Of a stretch of 64,000 nt of DNA, positions 12,318-22,591 are shown piece by piece; the first letter of the stretch is position 1; every line of letters begins with the position of its first letter. The translations under genes were made by a program, and so were the position numbers. The stretch is from assembly GCA_002778195.1 (NCBI GenBank), contig PCDI01000001.1, positions 1,996,939-2,060,938 of the forward strand. Direction: 5' to 3'. Below the pieces are notes generated by a model that ran no database searches, was not told where the DNA came from, and was given only the letters and a program-made list of their open reading frames with translations. The stretch is from Raffaelea ambrosiae. Its lineage: Eukaryota > Ascomycota > Sordariomycetes > Ophiostomatales > Ophiostomataceae.

Positions 12318-13576
12318 ATGTCTGCCACACATAAGACGACGGCCATGTCTTTGGGTGAGTACATGCCACGATTCACTTACAAGATATCCATCTTGCCGGA
12401 ATGTTCAGGGTTTCCACTAACACAGTAACAGCTTTTCTTGCTGTCGCAACGACAACCGTGCTGGCCCTTCCAGAGGCAGATTCTACCATCGATGAGCACG
12501 TTCACCAACGCTACGGCCCGTATGGCGGGTATCCCTACGGCGGTGGCAGTGGCTACGGCAGTGGATCTGGCAGCAGCGGCAGCAGCAGTGGTTTTCCTGG
12601 TATCTTTGGTACCAGCCTCGAGAATGCAATCCATTACAGAAGCATCCACGGCATCGTGACATCCGTTGCCATGGTGGTGCTCTTCCCCATCGGCTCGATC
12701 CTAATGCGCATCATTCCCGGCCGCCTCACAATTTGGCTCCACGCCTTCACACAAGTTCTGGCCTTTTTGCTGTTTGTCGCCGGCGTGGCTCTGGGCATTT
12801 ACCTCGTGAAAACCGTCCAAATTCCATTTGGTGATGGAAATTTGGTAAGAAACGCTCTTTCCCACTCTCTCTTTTATTTCTCAATTCTATTTCGTTTGAC
12901 TGTATTTGATTATTTTTCGTTTCTACTTGCTTTATATTTTCTTTCTTGCTTCCCTGTCTAGTCAATACAACTCCGCTGACTATGAATGCAACAGCTCTCC
13001 AACTCCACTGTCAACTTCCACCCCATCATCGGCATCGTGTGCCTTGCCACCCTCTTCTTTCAACCCATTCTTGGCTTCGTCCATCATGCCCGCTTCAAGC
13101 AGCTGGGCCGCCGCACCATCTGGTCCCACCTCCATCTGTGGAATGGCCGTATTGCCGTCTCTCTCGGCATCGTCAACGGTGGCCTGGGACTGAAGCTCGC
13201 CAATGCGCCTCGCAATACCAAGATTGCCTACACTGTGGTAGCTGCCATCATATGGTTTTTGTGGTTCGTCATTGCTGTGTTTAGCGAGTTCAGTCGCGCA
13301 CGCAACAGCCGCAGCCACAAAAATGCAAACAACGCAGCAATTGCTGCAGCTGCGGCCGTTCCCGGCGCCAGAGACGGGACTAACGGGGGCCACCGCCTCA
13401 GCCGCAACTCCGGTCCATCCATGTCGACCACTTCTAGCGTGCCGGTTGTCCGCTCGCCCCGCTCACACCGTTCGCCCCGTTCGACCCGTATGGAACGGGC
13501 AGGAAGAGCGGATCGCCAGCCCAAGGTCAGCGAATCCCACAGTCGGGGCAGCGTCAGCCCCCTCTCCGGCGATTGA
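12318..13576 (+). CDS. Cytochrome b561/ferric-reductase-type membrane protein
   Basis: The best model has three exons: 12318-12354, 12432-12844 and 12995-13576, about 343 residues. The small first exon ends TTTGG|GTGAGT, and its intron carries ACTAACA before the acceptor at 12431. Joining it creates a signal peptide (MSLAFLAVATTTVLALP) that the simple ORF starting at 12401 lacks. A Gly/Tyr/Ser-rich segment follows, then five predicted membrane helices of the b561 type. Candidate haem-ligand His residues lie in IHYRSIHGIV, TIWLHAFTQ, NFHPIIG and SHLHLWNGR. The tail is cytosolic, Arg/Ser-rich and probably disordered. No DOMON domain is present. Such proteins move electrons across membranes, but the substrate is unknown. 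Confidence 0.85.
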
Positions 13577-14294
13577 GGGAAATAAATTCTGCTCACTTTT
13601 TTCGTGGAAGAATACGTCAAGAAAACGAATACCAGGAGCAAGTTCTGGAAAAGGTAGCCGCATGTCAACTTGGATCTGAGTGGCCGGCCAAAAACATTTT
13701 GCGATGGCGGCAAGGATTTGGATATTCGTGTAGGGAATGTACAAAAGTGGAGTTAATGGAAGTGGCTTTGATGAACCTCAAATGCGTAAATGCCGACTGA
13801 CTGACAACAAAGATGATCCTCAAAACTGCATTATTTTATGTCTCTGATTTTTTTCTCGTAACGAGTTGATGTCCATCAACTTTTGTGAATATATATTTTT
13901 CTGCTTATCTTTGAACAGTTTACATATGTGCGTAATTAAAGTCACGAACGTGTCTTAACGTACAAAATGATTTTGAGGGAAAGATATATAAAGAAGCGTC
14001 GCTAAGCCAACAAAGAAAAATCACGACAAAAAAAAATCTTTACGGAAAATGCTGTAACAAAAAGAAAGCTATAGGAATGTCTGCGATTGTGTGAGGGTGT
14101 GTTCGTTATTTCGTAGTCGCCGATATGAGCAAAATTCCAATACACACCAGATAGCAGAAAGAATACGTCGTAAAAGCCAATTTTCCGCAATATCCTCCTT
14201 GATGTTCGTCATGCAGATAAAAATCAGGAGACCAATGCATGGATCTGTGAAGATTGTGGTGGGAAGAGTCCCCGGCCTACCACGTGAAAACATA
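13577..14294. other. AT-rich convergent spacer
   Basis: No gene is seen in 718 bases between the convergent 3' ends of the b561 and Clr5 genes. It is markedly AT-rich from about 13820 to 14100, with TATATA and A-run motifs usable for 3'-end formation. Confidence 0.35.
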
Positions 14295-15879
14295 CTAACG
14301 CCCATCAGACAATCTGACGGGCTCAAGAGTCATGCCGTCGTTAAGATAGATTGGCTCGAACATGGGGAAGCTGTTCTGTTTTTCTGCCAAAGAGTCGAAT
14401 GACAGATATCTTCCAGACAGGAGGTCGCCAAAGTCAAGCGACTCTTGCAGGTCCTCTTTCTTCCCCAAACAGTCAAAAGATGAAGGTTGCGACTCTTGCA
14501 GGTCCCCTATCTTCCCGAAACCGTCAAAAGATGAAGGTTGTGCGTTTGCATCGTCTGCCTGACTTTGAAGAACGTTTGCAATCTCCCTCAAAAGACCGTG
14601 TTGCGATTTCATATCGAGCTTTTGTATTTCTTCGAGAAGATGGGCTGTGATTTGGTTTTGTACATCCGGGGTCTCGACGTCTGTTTGGAAACAGGGACTT
14701 TTGTTAGCCATACCCCTTAATTTGGTCCTTTGAAACTACTCTGGGAAAAGAAGGAAGACAATCAAAACAAATCAAAACATATCAAAACGTACAAGGTGAA
14801 GGAATATCGCGATCCATTGGAAACAGGAGCGCATACAAGTTTCTCCATGTCGTTTTGTTTGCCCCAGACAAAGACAGTCCGGCAATGGCATCTCCTTGTT
14901 CCTCTGTGATTCCGTCTTCTGGGTCGTAGCCTGGTTTGCAGTGGCATATGTTGCCTCTGTCGTTTCTGTGTTGATTTGAGCAAACAGAACAAGGGCTCCT
15001 TTTGTGGTCGCGGGTAATATGACTATGATTTGCTCGTCAGCCACAAAGTTGACGCGATGTAGAATGAGCGAGGAAGAAAGCTTACCAGAGAATGTTCCCA
15101 ATATGCCAGAATCCTTGGCAGCATTTCTTGTCCCTCCCAAATCTTTCTTTGTTTCTGGTCGCGTATGGACATGCGTAGAGTAGTTTTCCGGGAGTGCTGG
15201 GATTGGGGACATCCACACACATTGAGCTTTCAGGTAACGAAAATCTGCAGAAAAGGAACACGTCAGAACCAAGCGTCAAAACCACAACATCGTTTCCCAT
15301 ACATACTCATTCCAATCTGCAGCCGGTTGCAAAAGTGCCTCATGGAGTTCAAAAGGTTCGTCCAATAGAGAATCCGCGGTGGGTGTGTCTGCAAAAAAGA
15401 AAACCCCCAAATCTGTCAGCGTCGTTTGGCCGTGGCGTGGATATTATATGCAGTGCTGACCTTCTGGAGATGGAGAGTCCTGTGAAAGCTCCAGATCCCT
15501 CAATGAATTTGAATTATCCCTTCTTGCGACCCGACGAGCGATCTTGCATATGTCCACTTTCGTGTCCTCGCATTTCATCACCTGCCGTAATACAGCTTCA
15601 ATTTCCTTGGTTTTGCCGTTTTTCTTCACACCCCAGCTGTTCAATCGATGTGTATATTGACGGTTTCTGTTGATTTTCAATATGAGCACCAAAATACAAA
15701 AACCCATATCCAGGACGGGGCATCTCGGGATTTGCATACGTCGCGTAGAAACTGTGTTTTGCCTCCATTTCTGTCACGATATAATTGAGCGGGTGTTTGT
15801 GGTAGAGACTGATAATCTCGTCTTTGTGCCGTTCCCAGTCGTCCTCGCTCACGCGCTTCGCCTTTCGTTGTTGTTGCAT
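14295..15879 (-). CDS. Clr5-domain protein with Cys-rich (zinc-finger-like) segment
   Basis: Six exons can be joined with consistent phases: 15740-15879, 15462/15461-15666, 15307-15388, 15086-15244, 14793-15022 and 14295-14680, giving 400 residues. The first splice, in the middle of the domain, restores a full Clr5 domain: DDWERHKDEIISLYHKHPLN, then FYATNRQYTHRLNSWGVKKN. Clr5-like domains are DNA-binding-like N-terminal modules, named for a fission yeast heterochromatin factor and abundant in ascomycetes. A later segment has CPY...KKCC...CHITRDH...CSVC spacing suggesting metal binding, followed by TWRNLYALLFP, common in these proteins. The last exon carries two 17-residue repeats (QPSSFD...DLQES). 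A nuclear regulator is likely; its target is unknown. Each exon alone looks like a meaningless short ORF. Confidence 0.75.
14439..14540. repeat. 51-bp tandem duplication inside the Clr5 gene
   Basis: Units 14439-14489 and 14490-14540 differ at only about 4 of 51 positions. They encode two 17-residue copies of the QPSSFD-x-x-GK-x-x-DLQES module. Being a multiple of three, the duplication keeps the frame. Confidence 0.9.
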
Positions 15880-18222
15880 TTTTCAAGAGACCAGAAATTG
15901 AGATAGCCTGAAAATGTCAATCTGGTAGGTTAAAAGTGATGTGGATGGTGCAAAGACAGACAACGACCAAGACATGAGAGAAAAACGCAGAGCTCTCAGA
16001 TCTTATATACAGTCAATAACGGGGGCGTCTAACGGGGGTATAAATGGATAGAATTGCCACAGTCGGGTAGTCTGGCACACATCGGTGGCCCACACTATGT
16101 GCTGCACCTCTGTGCCGTGGCCAATAACAGATAGATGTAATTTTGATGTAATTTTACGACAAAATACAAATGAACCACTTATATCTTTCCTCGTTCCCCC
16201 CCCGCACACCGCATGGCATCCTGATTCCTTTCTACCATGTAGAGACACGTGACTATCAAGTCCAACCTGTCCCATATCGTTCATTTTCCCCTTCTGCTTA
16301 GCCTTGGCTCCCACACCAAAGTGCTCTGATTTCTACCTCTTCTCTTTTGATTTCTGTGTTCTTCTTCTCGACTCAACGATTTCCCACACTCTTTTCGGTA
16401 CACCTTTTGCTCAATTCGACGGCAACAACTCCTGGCTACCGCCATGTCCGCTCCATGTCCCAACAATGAGCCCGACACCCGACGGACGCCTTCTTTTTTT
16501 TAGACCGGCACAAGTGAGTACACTCCCGCCATTGAGCCATCACATGAGCCGTGTTTCTAACCTGGAATTGTCGACGTGGACGAATAGAATCTCCGTGTCT
16601 CCATCCAAGTCTTATCACGCTGCATGAGTGGCGCGCCCACACGCCACGAAAGAAAGCAGAACTCGCACGATGCTCCCCTCATCCTCGTATTTCAGCATGC
16701 AAGTAGATGCGCTTGGAATCACATTGCGACACCAGAACTGGCGAATCGACACTGAGAGACTGAGGATGCTCGGCTGGAGCGGCAGACAAAACCGGAACGT
16801 GACAAATCAACGCTCGGCGAAGACTCTCCGGCCTTGAACCGAGGTCCACCACGGTCACCAGCGAGCATCTGCGTGCCATTCTGTTCTTCTCTCGGTGAGA
16901 AGACGGGCCAATGGCACTTGGCGCTGACCCTTCCTGCAAAGCCTGCCAAGGAGCGCTGTGCAGCCGGTCTGGAAGAAAGGGCGGATGCCTGATCCAAAAA
17001 CAAAAAAGAATGGAAATGGTACGGTCTGTGTGATAGAGAGGTGCAGGACACATTGTCATAACGGAGGGAAGGAACAATGGAGGAGAGCTCAATCTCGCCA
17101 CTGCTGTCCCCACGCACCCACGTCTGTTGTCCATCGTTCGAATTTATAATTCAGTTACTAACAGAGGAATGGAAGATCCAGACATGCCGCGTAAGCGAGA
17201 AGAAATCACTGCTGGTATGACGATGTTCTTATATGCTTGCCGAAAGCCAGTCTTGGGGGCGTGGTCCGCCATGAGCACTGAAAGATTCTGGCGGAGGAGA
17301 CAGCACAGCACCAAGCCTGGCAGAGCCACACGAGACCTCCTCCTCGTGGACCAGACCGGTCTTTACGATGAGACGACCAAACAATGCTCCTTCCTGCCTT
17401 CGCAATCTGACTTACATTGCACTAAAGCAGAGCCAAGCCAGTACCACACCATCAAGTCTTTGTCCAATGGAAGCAGCGGAGAGGTAGCTCTTGACGTCAG
17501 GGAGTGTGTGAAGCCTAACCCCACCAATACAGACACGGCAACTCTTCCCTCAAAACCGAGAATGGCCCTCCTTAGAAATCAAACATATGATTTGTCCGGG
17601 AGTTTTCGAAGCGTATCATGGGGTGGTCCCAGAATTGAGCTAGCAGACCTTTGGTCCCCCCCAGGAAACCCCGTTCTTTGATAGCGAAGCCGTTCGCGCA
17701 GTTCGCATTGTCTCTTTCCGTGGTCGGTTGCTCTCGACACACCCCCGCGTGGCACAGAGAACACGTCAACGAGGGCACGCCAACACGTACAGTCAAATCA
17801 GCATGGGAAGATGACATATTGTCTCTGCGACCTCATATCACAGCGAAATGCGAACCGCGCCCATGAGTTCGGTATCCGACTGTCCAATAGCCTAGCCAAA
17901 TGGCTGAGGGATACAAGCAGTACGAGTCACAACTGCCTGGTCGATTGCGGCCCTGCTGGGACTGAATGCCTATAAATTCTGGCCAATTTTACGGCTCTCA
18001 GGACCATTTATTCTTCTCTCTTTTTTTTTTCCATTGAGAAAGTTTAGGAGCATTAAGAAATATTCTCAACACTCATTTTTCTTCCTGAAATTCCCCATTT
18101 CAGGTTGCAAGATCGTCGCGAACACCCCCGAAAACGTTCTAAAGTGAATTTCGAACACAACCACACAAAAGACCATTACCGCTTTTACGATTGCAAAAAC
18201 CACGAAATTACATATCCTCAAA
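15880..18222. other. 2.3-kb gene-poor region
   Basis: No supportable gene is seen. The longest plus-strand ORF (17127-17681, 184 codons) has no recognisable domain, no signal peptide and no conserved motif. Short ORFs on both strands overlap each other without splice-site support. Confidence 0.3.
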
Positions 18223-18577
18223 ATGACCATGACCGCCTCACAAAACTCTAGCATGTAAGCGACACACCCTTCTTCCCTTTTCACCGCTACACTTCTCTTC
18301 GACACATCTGCGTGCATTGGCGAACACTCATTTCTCGCCAACCAGGATTTCCGAAGCCGGTTCGGCCGAGCAGAGTCCCACGAACACACCGGTAGTGCGA
18401 GGCAACGACGTCCCATATGGCAGCAGGATCGATGACTTTTTCTTGAACTCTTCTGTGGATACAGGTGCCATTATTGCGAGTGACGAAGACACGCCTAGTG
18501 TCATACTCAGGCATGCGGACCGGGTAGCGACTGAGATGGAATCTTACGTGGATAAGCTCCCGCACAGAAATCCGTGA
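18223..18577 (+). CDS. Candidate small two-exon gene of unknown function
   Basis: Exon 1 (18223-18254, MTMTASQNSS) joins exon 2 (18346-18577) across a GTAAGC...CAACCAG intron in matching phase, giving 87 residues. The product is acidic, Ser/Thr-rich and probably disordered (DDFFLNSSVDTGAIIASDED). About 20 bases after the stop there is a second intron signature: GTAAGT near 18591, GCTAAC and TTCAG near 18660. It may be a 3'-UTR intron or a sign that the true C-terminus differs. No homologue is recognised. The splice signals are the main support, so this is a weak call. Confidence 0.3.
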
Positions 18578-19279
18578 CTTTCTTTCTTGTAAGTTTGCCA
18601 ACTTTTCTGGCCAGGAAGACAGATCGGGCCGGCAATGAATGGTGGCTAACACTCATTCAGGCACCTTATGATCCCGGAAGAATCCGATAAAACGCACATT
18701 GAGAGTGCCAGCAAACCAGTGTTTCTCTGCCGATATGAAGGAATTTTGAGAGAGACAACAGATATTTGGAAAGGAAAGCTTAGTTTGTACATATATCCAC
18801 AAATGAAGAGTGCAAAGTCCACTCGATTAAAACCAACCCAAAACTGCCTTTACCGAAACAACTCTGTGCCAACGCGTGGAGGCCTGGTTTTCGTTTGCTT
18901 TTGCACCCACACACATAAGACCAACTCGGCACAAGTTCTGATGACATAAGGAATAACAAACGATGGAGAAGGGAGAACCAATGAATGCTGGCACATGAAG
19001 AGGACCGTGGATGGCAAAGGGGCCGGGATTTAGTTTACCCAATGAGAAAACAAACAACCTCGAAGGGTATCCACGTGATGGGGTCCGCCTTGCCGCTGCA
19101 ACTTCGCCTGGGCCAATGCTTATTACAGGGTGTCTGACTCCCCCACCCCGCTGAAATTTATAAATTACAGAGTCCCTAACACTTCTATTCGTTGGGCAGA
19201 TTCCCCGCGAGCCCTGCTGTATCCAGTACATGGCGAGTCAAGAATGGCGTGTGAACTTATTTAGAGTGCCCATAATCCT
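18578..19279. other. Spacer without a recognisable gene
   Basis: It contains the possible 3' intron of the small candidate gene (18591-18660) and otherwise only short ORFs. A CACGTG is present near 19072. Nothing else is recognised. Confidence 0.3.
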
Positions 19280-19957
19280 TCAAGCTAAAACACCATTCAA
19301 ACGTAGCGTAACAAGTGTCCCAAGATTCGTCGTACCGTCTAATTCGACAATAGCAGAGTCTTCAGTGTCCCGTAAAATGTGGTCGCAATACCCCCTTGCG
19401 CCGCTCATGTGCAATACCCTTGCAATAGCAGCGTGCACCGCCAAGAGCCTTGGGCGAGGCGAATCTATTGTCGGTGATTGAAAAGGGGTCCGGGTCACAG
19501 GTTGTGGAACTGTGCTGAACGCAGGCAAGTCGTAATGGGACGCGATGCGGTACGTTCTTGGCGGGCCAGCTGCCTCGAAATACATGCGGAACGAGCCAAA
19601 TTCTTCATGACACTCATTCGTAAGGGCGAGCGCATTCGTGGGCCGGTCAATGTCCGTGCCGGCGACGAGCCGGTGAACGTCTATATCAAACATATTCAGG
19701 ACATCCAGCACCTTCTTCCGGGCGGCAACCTGTGCAGTCATGTTTAGAAAGGGGAGCACGATCGAGAGTGAAAGACGGCACCGTACTATTTGTGGGCCGC
19801 CCTCCGTATTCATGGGCGAATGCGGTAGGATGTGGGCTACTTTTGATGTTTTAAAACCAGCGTTGTTTGTCAAATCAGATACCTGGCTACCATCGTCGGT
19901 GGCATTTCTACTTCGTCTGCTCCCAGCCATACTCCCATATTTTCTTCCCATCAACAA
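19280..19957 (-). pseudogene. Truncated HNH-nuclease-like gene
   Basis: The frame is open for 225 codons including a 57-base in-frame intron at 19730-19786 (GTACGG...TGACTGCACAG). Removing it joins the KVAHILPHS block to AARKKVLDVLNMFD. HNH landmarks are visible: His in VAHILPHS, Asn in DRPTNALALT, His in CHEEFGSF. Later blocks DSPRPRLLAVHAAIARVLHMSGA and ELDGTTNLGTL match a large fungal HNH family. The usual N-terminal region of 100 or more residues is absent: the first Met lies inside the end of the phosphatase gene on the same strand. A 5'-truncated relic is more likely than a working gene, though an unseen upstream exon cannot be excluded. Confidence 0.6.
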
Positions 19958-21643
19958 CTAGATCGTAATGCGTGGACAGTTGTCCGGCGACCGAGGCATC
20001 AAACGTGACCACACCAAACTTGGATGTGCCCCAAGGCCAAGAGAAGACAGATACGTCCGTAGGCTCGATCTCTCTGTGAAACCGCGAAATGGGCTCGTAG
20101 AATTGGTTCAGCGGCGATGTCGAAAACTCAATAACGGGCTTCGTGCCGTTGTCCGAAGCGGGAAACAATGTCGTGGCATGTTCATGCCGGTCCTGTCTCT
20201 CGTCAGTGTGTGACTTCAGCCTGTTGATCATAAGCTGGGCTCGTCTTACGCCACTCAAGATGATTCCTCCGCCAGTTTTCTTCATGAGTTCCAGAATCGC
20301 ATCGCGCTCCCACAAATAGCCCGACCAGCTGTCTGCCGAATCGGGACCGCGCCAGTTTCTCGTAAATGGGACACCGCTGACAATGACCTTCCAGTCGGTC
20401 TCGGTGCGCAGCCAGTCCTTGAGGTCGTCAAGCTGTTCTGGCCCCAACATGGTCTTGCTCGGGCCGTCCTCGAGATCCTCGTTTGCTCGGTACCGCCGCG
20501 TGTCGAGAACAAAAAATGAAACACCTTCTCGGCGGACAACGTAGTATGTCTTGCCCGCGCCAAACTGGCTGGGTGGATTGGCGTGCCCATGATAATCCCA
20601 GAAAGGCTTCATGGCTGTCTTGTAGAGACCGGTCTCATTGCCTGCCCAGTCGTTGATGATTTCGTGATCGTCGTAGACGTGAATCCACGGAAGGTCGCGG
20701 AGCTGCTGGGTCCAGCTTGGCGACGCATAGACCTGGCGATAGGCTGTGGTGTACGCATCCTGGTCCCAGCCCAGGGGCAGAGGTAGGTCGATGTAGATGA
20801 AGTCGCCCAGGAAGAGCATAAGGTCAACTGGATGCGCGGTCAGATAGTTGTCGAGATGTTCCAAACCACGAATACGCAAGCCATGGTCGAGTGGATTGTA
20901 CGGATAGAAGGGTTTGATGCAACTGGTGGACACAAGACTCCACGGGGAAGGTGACTGTTGCTCGCCATCAGACGTGATTGTCTGAAAGGATCCTGCATGG
21001 CTGGTATTGGTGGTGTAGGTGTAGTTTGAGCCGGCCGTGAGACCCTCTAGCAAAAACGTGCCTACCCAGTCATTCTCCGGTAGAATTTGCAAAACAGTCT
21101 TTCTTATTGGCGACTCGTCTTGCTGGTCCAAATACAGCTGCAGCTCAACAGAGCCTTCCAGGGGTGACCGAACAACAATTCGTGCGGACGTGGCATCCAC
21201 GAAGCCAACGCGCGAAAAGCTTACGAGACTGCTCTGGTGGAAGTAGTAGTCACGGTAGACGAAGTCGATGGCTGCCAATAGAGACAGAGCGTTCACAGCA
21301 AAACCCAATGCCGTCGATATAGGCCGTGCTGTGTCCAGCCAGCCAAGTAATGGAGCGTGCCAGGCGAACTTCCGCCGGCAGCGGCTCTTGCGGTTTTCAT
21401 CATCGCTGTGAAGATACACCCATTGTGCTAGGCAGGCCGCCGCATACAGGCTGGCATTCCAGTAGATTCGAGAGAGGTACCTTGGGCCGAGAGGGTGCTT
21501 GTAGTGCATTAGAACATGGCAGCGACTTGGATGGCAGGGATCTGGTAACGAAAGCTTACAAACCTCACAAAAAAGACAGATGCTGCCCTCAAAGTGAGTG
21601 AGGTGGCCGCAATGATTGCATCCAGGGTAAGACTGGCTGCCAT
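19908..21643 (-). CDS. PhoD-like metallophosphatase, membrane-anchored
   Basis: Proposed exons are 21560-21643, 20250-21497 and 19908-20192, 538 residues. The first exon adds MAASLTLDAIIAATSLTLRA before HPLGPRYLSRIYWN; its acceptor is AAG and less certain. The second intron (20193-20249, 57 bases, no stop) interrupts the metal site: removing it converts an odd insert into ILSG-DRHEHATTLFP. Other PhoD ligand motifs are present: SCIKPF, FLGDFIYIDLP and YDDHEIINDW, plus EFSTSPLNQFY. Two or more hydrophobic helices near the N-terminus indicate membrane anchoring. The family hydrolyses phosphomono- or diesters. It is divergent from a GIT1-type permease, which fits a role in organic-phosphate use. 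Confidence 0.88.
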
Positions 21644-22591
21644 GTCGACATGTGTTTTATTCACTGCTCCAGGGCCCTCTCAGTAAAGCAAAAAAAAAAA
21701 AAAAGAAAACGTACAGTCGTCAATGGCACTTCTTTTGTCTTAGGAAATGAATGCATTCAAGCTTGACCGGATATCCACCCCATCCTGTGATATTGAAAAA
21801 AAAATGAAAAAAAAAAGTAACTGATAGCCGATGTTGTTTTTCTGCTTTCGGTCTTAGGTGCTTTCCTCAAAGAGGTGGATCGTATGAGTGCTACACTGCT
21901 TGATCCCACAAAAACGGATACCGGCCCAGTTGTCTGGATGAGCTTACGGATTTGCACCCCACGATGCAGGGAAGGGACAATGTGGTGGAGACTAACACGG
22001 AAGCCGATTGAGCCAATAACAACACCCATTTTCAACATGTGCCATGGCCATTCATACGACCCGCCATTGCCAACTGCCCATTGCTTCAATCGCGTCTTTG
22101 TTTTCATTGACCATAGAACCCCCCCGAGTCGAGTTTTCGGACAGGCGAGGAAAAAAAAAAATCCTCGAGGTGGATCTGGCAATATTTAAAAATGGGCATT
22201 TCAATAAAACTTCCGGGTGAGAGACGCCCGGCCTGATGGTCAACCAGAGCCGGTCACCGGCCGTACATGCGATCTTCACGCCGCACGTGGCAACATATCT
22301 GTTGGATGAACACTGAGGCTTTGGAGAAAAAGCACAGGATCAATGTAGCGTTTCAAGTGGACGCATGTCTGACGCCGTCTTCGCTTGTGCCGGTTGAATG
22401 CACATGGTTCGCTTGTTGGGATTTCGCATCCCCCCCAGGAGGGATCCTGGTAGCTTCCGGCCTGTCATGTTGGTACATAAATGGGTTGGTTCGCCTCCGC
22501 AGTGTTGTCGTTGTCATGCACTCTTTTCCGTAGAAACCATAGCGCATGGCTCTTCTCTCGTCTATACCGCCACATTCGCTGCATAGACACC
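21644..22591. promoter_or_regulatory. Shared divergent promoter of the phosphatase and GIT1-type permease
   Basis: This 948-base spacer holds GCACGTGG with core CACGTG at 22284-22289, about 300 bases before the permease start. CACGTG is the known binding site of Pho4/NUC-1 phosphate-starvation regulators; function here is inference. Poly-A tracts lie at 21690-21705 and 21798-21816. Confidence 0.5.

Noticed and set aside
17127..17681. 184-codon ORF in the gene-poor region
   Set aside because: No domain, signal peptide, repeat or splice-site context; length is within chance expectation for this base composition.
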